Shown here one piece after another: positions 56,451 through 64,000 of a stretch of 64,000 bases of DNA (its first letter is position 1; the number at the start of each line of letters is the position of its first letter). The DNA is from Bacteroidota bacterium (lineage in GTDB: Bacteria > Bacteroidota > Bacteroidia > Cytophagales > UBA9547). The notes under the pieces are model-generated. The model did no database searches and was not told the DNA's origin. It was given only the letters and a program-made list of their open reading frames with translations. A program made the position numbers and the translations under genes. The stretch is taken from contig RDZG01000054.1 in assembly GCA_004293915.1 (NCBI GenBank), positions 1-64,000 of the forward strand. The letters run 5' to 3'.

Positions 56451-57056
56451 ATCGCAGCTCCATTTAAACCTAATAATTCATCCAGTGCTGGTGCTCCTAA
56501 CCAGTTCAGGTCTCCTTTTTATAAAGGTCCGAGACGACCAACACAAGAAGAGCCTTATAAAATCAACGACAAAATTCGTGCAACAAATGTACGTGTAGTT
56601 GCTGATAATATGGAGCCAAAAGTAATGAATCTGATTGATGCATTAAAAATGGCAGAAAGTATGAGTTTGGATTTGGTTGAAATTGCACCAAATGCAGAAC
56701 CGCCAGTTTGTAAAATTGTTGATTATTCTAAGTTCAAATACGAACAAAAGAAAAAGCAAAAAGAGATAAAAGCAAAAGCACAAAAAGCTGTGCTTAAGGA
56801 AATTAGATTTGGTCCAAATACAGATGATCATGATTTTGATTTTAAATTAAAACATGCTCAAAATTTCTTGAAAGAAGGTTCAAAAGTGAAAGCTTATGTA
56901 CAATTTCAAGGTAGAGCAATTGTATATAAAGAAAGAGGTGAATTGTTGTTATTAAAATTTGCACAAGCTCTAGAAGATTATGCAAAAGTTGAGCAAATGC
57001 CACTTTTGGAAGGCAAACGCATGATGTTGATGTTGGTGCCAAAAGCAAAAAAATAA
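56451..57056 (+). CDS. infC: Translation initiation factor IF-3, probable AUC start
   Basis: ORF 56610..57056 extends upstream in frame: [58 protein letters not shown]; in-frame stop TAA at 56439. Confidence 0.88.
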   Translation: MAAPFKPNNSSSAGAPNQFRSPFYKGPRRPTQEEPYKINDKIRATNVRVVADNMEPKVMNLIDALKMAESMSLDLVEIAPNAEPPVCKIVDYSKFKYEQKKKQKEIKAKAQKAVLKEIRFGPNTDDHDFDFKLKHAQNFLKEGSKVKAYVQFQGRAIVYKERGELLLLKFAQALEDYAKVEQMPLLEGKRMMLMLVPKAKK

Positions 57057-57091
57057 AAATTGTTAGTGAGTTAAATATATAAGTAAATAAA

Positions 57092-57292
57092 ATGCCAAAA
57101 ATTAAAACAAATTCTTCTGCTACCAAGCGTTTTAAAATAACAGGTACTGGGAAATTAAAAAGAAAGCATGCATTTGTTAATCACATTTTGACTAAAAAGT
57201 CGAAAAAGAGAAAACGTGCATTAGGTCACAAATCAATTCTACATCCTGCGGATGAGAAAAGAATTGAAATGTTATTCAGAGGTTTATTGTAA
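57092..57292 (+). CDS. rpmI: 50S ribosomal protein L35
   Basis: [44 protein letters not shown]. Confidence 0.97.
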   Translation: MPKIKTNSSATKRFKITGTGKLKRKHAFVNHILTKKSKKRKRALGHKSILHPADEKRIEMLFRGLL

Positions 57293-57381
57293 TCTACCTC
57301 AGGTTTATTGTTCAACCCGATGTCTGGTACAAAAAGAGTAAATTTTACATCTACCACCTTTCATCAAAAATTAATTAAATT

Positions 57382-57732
57382 ATGCCACGTTCGGTCAATA
57401 CGGTAGCTTCGAGAGCTAGAAGAAAAAAATATTTAGATATGGCAAGTGGCTACTATGGAGCCAATAGCCGTCTTTATACAGTTGCTCGTAATAGAGTAGA
57501 AAAAGGTTTGCAATATGCATACCGCGATAGAAAAGCAAAAAAACGTGAATTCCGTGCACTTTGGATTCAACGTATCAACGCTGGTGTTCGTGAGATGGGA
57601 TATTCTTACTCAACATTTATCGGTAAATTAAATAAATCACAAATCACATTAGATAGAAAAGTTTTGGCTGATTTGGCTATGAATAACAACGCAACTTTTC
57701 AAGAGGTTGTGAAAAAAGTTATGGCTTCTTAG
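57382..57732 (+). CDS. rplT: 50S ribosomal protein L20
   Basis: [68 protein letters not shown]. Confidence 0.97.
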   Translation: MPRSVNTVASRARRKKYLDMASGYYGANSRLYTVARNRVEKGLQYAYRDRKAKKREFRALWIQRINAGVREMGYSYSTFIGKLNKSQITLDRKVLADLAMNNNATFQEVVKKVMAS

Positions 57733-57750
57733 TTTATAAAATTTGTCATA

Positions 57751-57786
57751 CATAAAAAGCTATCAGAAATGGTAGCTTTTTTTATG
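57751..57786. terminator. Terminator hairpin after rplT
   Basis: CATAAAAAGCTAT...TAGCTTTTTTTATG. Confidence 0.75.
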
Positions 57787-57787
57787 T

Positions 57788-58462
57788 CTATTTTATGCTT
57801 ACAATTTTCATTGGTTTGCCATTTTGTACAGATTCAAAATATTTACAAATAGTTGTCAATCCACATTCACTACATTTGGGTGTACGAGCTATACAAATGT
57901 ATCTGCCATGCAAAATCAGCCAGTGATGTGCATCTGCAATGTGCTTTTTGGGAATATTTTTAACTAATATTTTTTCTACTTCTAGTGGCGTTTTTAGATT
58001 TGCAGCCACCAAACCCAATCGTTTAGAAACCCTAAAAACATGTGTATCAACAGCCATTGCGGGTTGTTTGAAAATTACAGATGCAATCACGTTGGCTGTT
58101 TTTCTGCCAACTCCGGGTATTTTCACTAAATCTTCAATTGCAGATGGTACTGTTGAATTAAAATCTTTAACTAAAACCTGACCTAGTTTAATCAAGTTTT
58201 TGGTTTTATTATTTGGAAACGAAATACTTTTTATATAAGGAAAAAGAGTTTCTATATCGGTATTTGCTAAGCTTTCTGGAGTAGGGAAGTCTTTGAAAAT
58301 CAAGGGTGTATGCATATTTACTCGTTTGTCGGTGCATTGTGCACTCAACACTACAGCAACCAAAAGCTCAAAAGGATTTGTATGATTGAGTTCTGTTTTT
58401 GCATCTTGTGCATGTGTAAGAAAATAATCTATTACCGAATTGTAGCGTTCCTTTATTGTCAT
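57788..58462 (-). CDS. nth: Endonuclease III
   Basis: NPFELLVAVVLSAQCTDKRVN, LVKIPGVGRKTANVIASVIF, VDTHVFRVSKRLGL, C-terminal Cys cluster CIARTPKCSECGLTTIC. Confidence 0.96.
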   Translation of the reverse strand: MTIKERYNSVIDYFLTHAQDAKTELNHTNPFELLVAVVLSAQCTDKRVNMHTPLIFKDFPTPESLANTDIETLFPYIKSISFPNNKTKNLIKLGQVLVKDFNSTVPSAIEDLVKIPGVGRKTANVIASVIFKQPAMAVDTHVFRVSKRLGLVAANLKTPLEVEKILVKNIPKKHIADAHHWLILHGRYICIARTPKCSECGLTTICKYFESVQNGKPMKIVSIK

Positions 58463-58703
58463 AATTGTATCTATATAAAATCAATCAAATGTATGTAGTT
58501 TATAAATATCTAAAAATTTTAATTATAGATTTATCAACAAAAAATGTTATTACTATTTGAAAATAAAAATAAAATAAGTATTTGATTATCAATTATTTAT
58601 GCTGTTTTGTAAAAAATATTTTAAAAATTATCATAAAATTTGGGACGCCATAGCAAAATATATAGTTAATGTAGGTATAATCAATGTTAAAACACATTTG
58701 CAG

Positions 58704-58751
58704 AAATCACACATAAATTATAGCTACAAAGCTGTATATATTGTGTGATTT
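58704..58751 (-). terminator. Long imperfect hairpin downstream of rnhA
   Basis: AAATCACACATAAATTATAGCT-ACAA-AGCTGTATATATTGTGTGATTT. Confidence 0.65.
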
Positions 58752-58761
58752 TTTGTTTATT

Positions 58762-59217
58762 TTATTGTTCTCGATTCAAAAAACCTACATCATCAGGCAA
58801 GTTTGGCAATTGCGATGCAGACACAGCAAGCCTATCGCAACGTTCGTTTTGTGGATGTCCAGCATGTCCTTTTATCCACTTAAATTTTACATTATGTTTT
58901 TGGTGTACTGCAATATATCTTTTCCATAAATCGGCATTGGCTTTGTCTTTAAAATTCTTTTTTACCCATCCCCAAATCCAACCTTTTTCAACTGAGTTTA
59001 CAACATATTGCGAATCCGAAAAAATGGTAACATCTTGTTTATCAACTTTTAATGCCTCAAGCCCAACAATTACAGCTAATAATTCCATGCGATTGTTAGT
59101 TGTGAGTTTATAACCAGCTGAAAGTTCTTTTATGTGTCCTTTAAAACTTAAAATCACACCATATCCACCTCTGCCAGGATTTCCAGCACACGCACCATCT
59201 GTAAATATTTCAACCAT
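58762..59217 (-). CDS. rnhA: Ribonuclease HI
   Basis: MVEIFTDGACAGNPGRGGYGVILSFKGHIKELSAGYKLTTNNRMELLAVIVGLEAL; start set at MVEIF, with upstream ORF residues heptamer-derived. Confidence 0.95.
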   Translation of the reverse strand: MVEIFTDGACAGNPGRGGYGVILSFKGHIKELSAGYKLTTNNRMELLAVIVGLEALKVDKQDVTIFSDSQYVVNSVEKGWIWGWVKKNFKDKANADLWKRYIAVHQKHNVKFKWIKGHAGHPQNERCDRLAVSASQLPNLPDDVGFLNREQ

Positions 59218-59224
59218 AGTTTTA

Positions 59225-59293
59225 TAATGGAGAATGGAGAATGGAGAATGGAGAATGGAGCTGAAAAAATTCTCCATTCTCCATTCTCCATTA
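59225..59293. repeat. Inverted pair of heptamer arrays (hairpin)
   Basis: AATGGAGAATGGAGAATGGAGAATGGAGAATGGAGCTGAAAAAATTCTCCATTCTCCATTCTCCATTA. Confidence 0.95.
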
Positions 59294-59296
59294 TTT

Positions 59297-61294
<1,998 letters not shown>

Positions 61295-61436
61295 CTATTC
61301 CTTAAGATAGAATTTTCAAGCTGTAAATATATAAAATACTACACATTTTTAACTATTTTTTATCATTAATCAGATAATATTTTTTACACATTATGTATTA
61401 ATCTGATATTTTTTATTTATTTGTTGTAAATTAAAA

Positions 61437-63197
61437 ATGAAAATGGATTTATATAGATTTGTTAAAATTGGCACAAGCGAAAATTTTACAGAATTAGAAA
61501 ACGAAAGCATCAAAGTTTCTAATTATTTGGCAATACTTTTCTTGCCTTTATGCATCCCTTTTTTAATTTTAAGTATACTTTATTTTCCAGGATTAGAATA
61601 TATCTCACTTTTATTTATGTTGCTGGCTATCAGTGTATTAGTATTTAATTTACTGAATATGCATAATTTGGCATGCATACTCATTGTTTATCTTTTACCA
61701 ACATTATATACTATTTATCATGCCAGTTTAATGCAAAAAGATGACCAGCCAATTGCCTCACTTTACTCAATTCAAATTGGAATGTGCATGCTTTCATTTT
61801 TTTTATACGATATTTCTAATCGCTCAAAAATTATTGTTGGAGTCATTTTTTCTACAATTTTGTGTATTTCTATTCCATTCTTAAATATTTATTTTGATAC
61901 TGTTTATGACAACACAATTCTAAAAAACACAATTGTAATTACATTGTATATATTCACAACCATTATTGCTTTGGGTGCTGGAATGTTTTTCTTATTAAGC
62001 AATAACAAAAAGATAATTGATAAAAACGAGTTTTTATTCAAAGAATTTGAAAACAAAAATTTAGAATTCGAAAAAAATGAAAACAAACTAAATGAATATA
62101 TTACTGAAATTAATAATAAAAAAGAAGAGGAACAAAAACGTACTTGGATTACAGATGGACTAGCCAAATTTTCAACTATTTTTAGCAATGCAGATAAGCT
62201 GGATGTTTTAGGCGATAAAATTGTATATAATGTTGTAAAATATTTGGGTGCAAATCAGGCAGCACTTTATATGGATTTGAATGATGAAAATCCACAAGAT
62301 GCTTATCTTGAGATGATTGCTTGCTATGCACACAACCGAAAAAAGTATATCAATAAAAGAATAGAACCTGGTGAAGGACTCGTTGGGCAGGTGTATTTAG
62401 AAAAGGATCACGTTTATTTAACCAAAATACCAGACAATTATATCAAAATTGAGTCTGGACTAGGTGATGCCAACCCGAAATTTTTGCTGATTATGCCTTT
62501 AATTGCTAAAGATGAAATTGAAGGCATTTTAGAAATAGCATCTTTTCATCCTATCGAACCTCATCAGATTGAATTTGTTCATAAAATTTCTGAAAGTATT
62601 TCTTCTGTAATAACATCTGTAAAAATTAGTCAGAACACCAAAGTTTTGCTCGAACGCTCACAAATTCAAACCGAACAATTGAGAGCTCAAGAGGAAGAAA
62701 TGCGTCAGAATATGGAAGAAATTATGGCTACGCAAGAAGAATTAACACGTAAAAATGCAGATCATGAAAGTCAAACAGAAATGTTAAATTTAATTATTGA
62801 TAATATACCTTTTCCTGTTTTTATTAAGGACGAAACCGGGAAATATACACTTGTAAATAAATCTGAAGCAGAAATTTTTGGGGTTAGTAAAGACGAGTTT
62901 ATAGGCTTTGATGATAGTAAATTTATTACAGATAAAAATGAAGTGCGCAGAATAGCAGAATCAGATAGAAAAATTGTAGAGGAAAATCAACCTGTATATT
63001 TTCCTTCGCAACAAATCAAACTGCATAATGGTGTTATTCGAGTATTTAAAACTTCTAAAGTACCATTTTATAACAAGCAAACGGGAAAAAATAATATATT
63101 AGGGGTATCCGTTGATTTAACAGACTCTAGTTTGAGAGAAACTGAAATGATAAAAGAAATATCTAGAATGAAATACGAATTGGACAAACTTAAATAA
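61437..63197 (+). CDS. Multi-TM sensory protein with GAF and PAS domains, no recognisable output domain
   Basis: About 6 TM segments, coiled coil, GAF (EPGEGLVGQVYLEKDHVYLTKIPDNYIKI...LLIMPLIAKDEIEGILEIASF), PAS (LIIDNIPFPVFIKDETGKYTLVNKSEAEIFGVSKDEFIG). Confidence 0.8.
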   Translation: MKMDLYRFVKIGTSENFTELENESIKVSNYLAILFLPLCIPFLILSILYFPGLEYISLLFMLLAISVLVFNLLNMHNLACILIVYLLPTLYTIYHASLMQKDDQPIASLYSIQIGMCMLSFFLYDISNRSKIIVGVIFSTILCISIPFLNIYFDTVYDNTILKNTIVITLYIFTTIIALGAGMFFLLSNNKKIIDKNEFLFKEFENKNLEFEKNENKLNEYITEINNKKEEEQKRTWITDGLAKFSTIFSNADKLDVLGDKIVYNVVKYLGANQAALYMDLNDENPQDAYLEMIACYAHNRKKYINKRIEPGEGLVGQVYLEKDHVYLTKIPDNYIKIESGLGDANPKFLLIMPLIAKDEIEGILEIASFHPIEPHQIEFVHKISESISSVITSVKISQNTKVLLERSQIQTEQLRAQEEEMRQNMEEIMATQEELTRKNADHESQTEMLNLIIDNIPFPVFIKDETGKYTLVNKSEAEIFGVSKDEFIGFDDSKFITDKNEVRRIAESDRKIVEENQPVYFPSQQIKLHNGVIRVFKTSKVPFYNKQTGKNNILGVSVDLTDSSLRETEMIKEISRMKYELDKLK

Positions 63198-63238
63198 TTA
63201 TGCTTTACAAACATAATGTTTGTAAAGCATAATTATTT
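63192..63238. terminator. Bidirectional terminator hairpin
   Basis: AAATAATTATGCTTTACAAACATAATGTTTGTAAAGCATAATTATTT. Confidence 0.88.
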
Positions 63239-64000
63239 TAAAATCGATACAACATCCTCACAATCAAGAATATAAATCGAATCTTCTTTTTTTATAGCAG
63301 ATTTATCCATAACAAAAATGGCTATATGTATGGATTCGTAGCGATTTGCAATACCCAAAATGGCTAGCTTGTAGCGAAGCCCAGCCAAAATTTCTGATAT
63401 TTTTACACTACTACTCCATTTAACTTCGCCAATCAACAGCGATTTTTTATCGTATGATTCTGCCAAAACATCAATCTCAATTTCGTTTACTTTGTCTGGC
63501 TTTCCCCAATAGCGATATGCCATACTCCAGTCTATGCCACCAATTGATGAGTATGGAATGGCATTTCTAACTAATTCTTCCCAAACATTTGCGTAAAGGT
63601 GTGGGATTTTTATATCCAATTGCTTTTTTATCACACTCCAAAGTCCCATTTCTATCATCGATTTATTGGATGCCACAAATTGCATGTAGAAATTCAAAAA
63701 TGGGTCTGATATCCAATATAAGCTTTTTTTGGAATCTTTTTCTTGTTCTCCAAAAGGCACTTCTTTTCGTAAATATCCCATTTCAATTAGATTCGACATA
63801 GGTCTCGAAAAATGTGTAGTCGGTTTTTCGAGTTTATTTGCTATTTCGCTTATTCTGTGATTTCCATTCCCAACTAAATTAACTATTGAATAGGCTTGAA
63901 CGGCACTTCGCATATCATCCAAAAATAGCCTCATAGGTTCTTCTGCCAATATGCCATTTTTATCAAACACAGCATAGTGAATTGCTTCTTCGTAAGAATT
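63233..64000 (-). CDS. ATPase of the archaeal-ATPase/DUF234 family, partial (C-terminal part)
   Basis: Frame continues upstream to the window edge (NSYEEAIHYAVFDKNGILAEEPMRLF); winged helix region plus WEELVRNAIPYS...EIEIDVLAESYDKKSLLIGEVKWS. Confidence 0.82.
   Translation of the reverse strand, partial: NSYEEAIHYAVFDKNGILAEEPMRLFLDDMRSAVQAYSIVNLVGNGNHRISEIANKLEKPTTHFSRPMSNLIEMGYLRKEVPFGEQEKDSKKSLYWISDPFLNFYMQFVASNKSMIEMGLWSVIKKQLDIKIPHLYANVWEELVRNAIPYSSIGGIDWSMAYRYWGKPDKVNEIEIDVLAESYDKKSLLIGEVKWSSSVKISEILAGLRYKLAILGIANRYESIHIAIFVMDKSAIKKEDSIYILDCEDVVSILK

Overview
This 64 kb AT-rich window looks like a Bacteroidota chromosome. Supporting features are type IX secretion (T9SS) sorting domains, a PorP/SprF protein, DUF4290 and DUF5606 proteins, a long-form IspG and TAnnTTTG-type promoters. 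Housekeeping genes recognised: pdxH, kdsB, priA, asnS, lpd, ispG, nuoN, gcvH, infC-rpmI-rplT, nth, rnhA, gyrB and one tRNA-Leu(CAA). Accessory content: a tandem Uma2-family array, ParE/RelE-type toxin-antitoxin pairs, a TPR-CHAT protein, secreted/lipoprotein/T9SS genes, a type I-like secretion operon with a catalytically degenerate ABC protein, an ECF sigma - TonB-like - T9SS cargo - PorP/SprF-OmpA operon, and a surface-sugar cluster at 44.6-54.9 kb. That cluster combines an SpsF-like cytidylyltransferase, a split transketolase, a GSA-aminotransferase-like enzyme, a short NeuB/SpsE-like synthase, an SDR and a sterol-desaturase-like protein. The most unusual feature is a family of 7-nt tandem repeats (GAGAATG) interleaved with an ATTCTGC...GCAGAAT hairpin. 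It fills intergenic gaps of the sugar cluster, begins at or overlaps the stop codons of six genes, and extends into the coding frames of at least two genes, where gain or loss of one unit would shift the frame. No database searches were run. Family names come from reading motifs in the translations.
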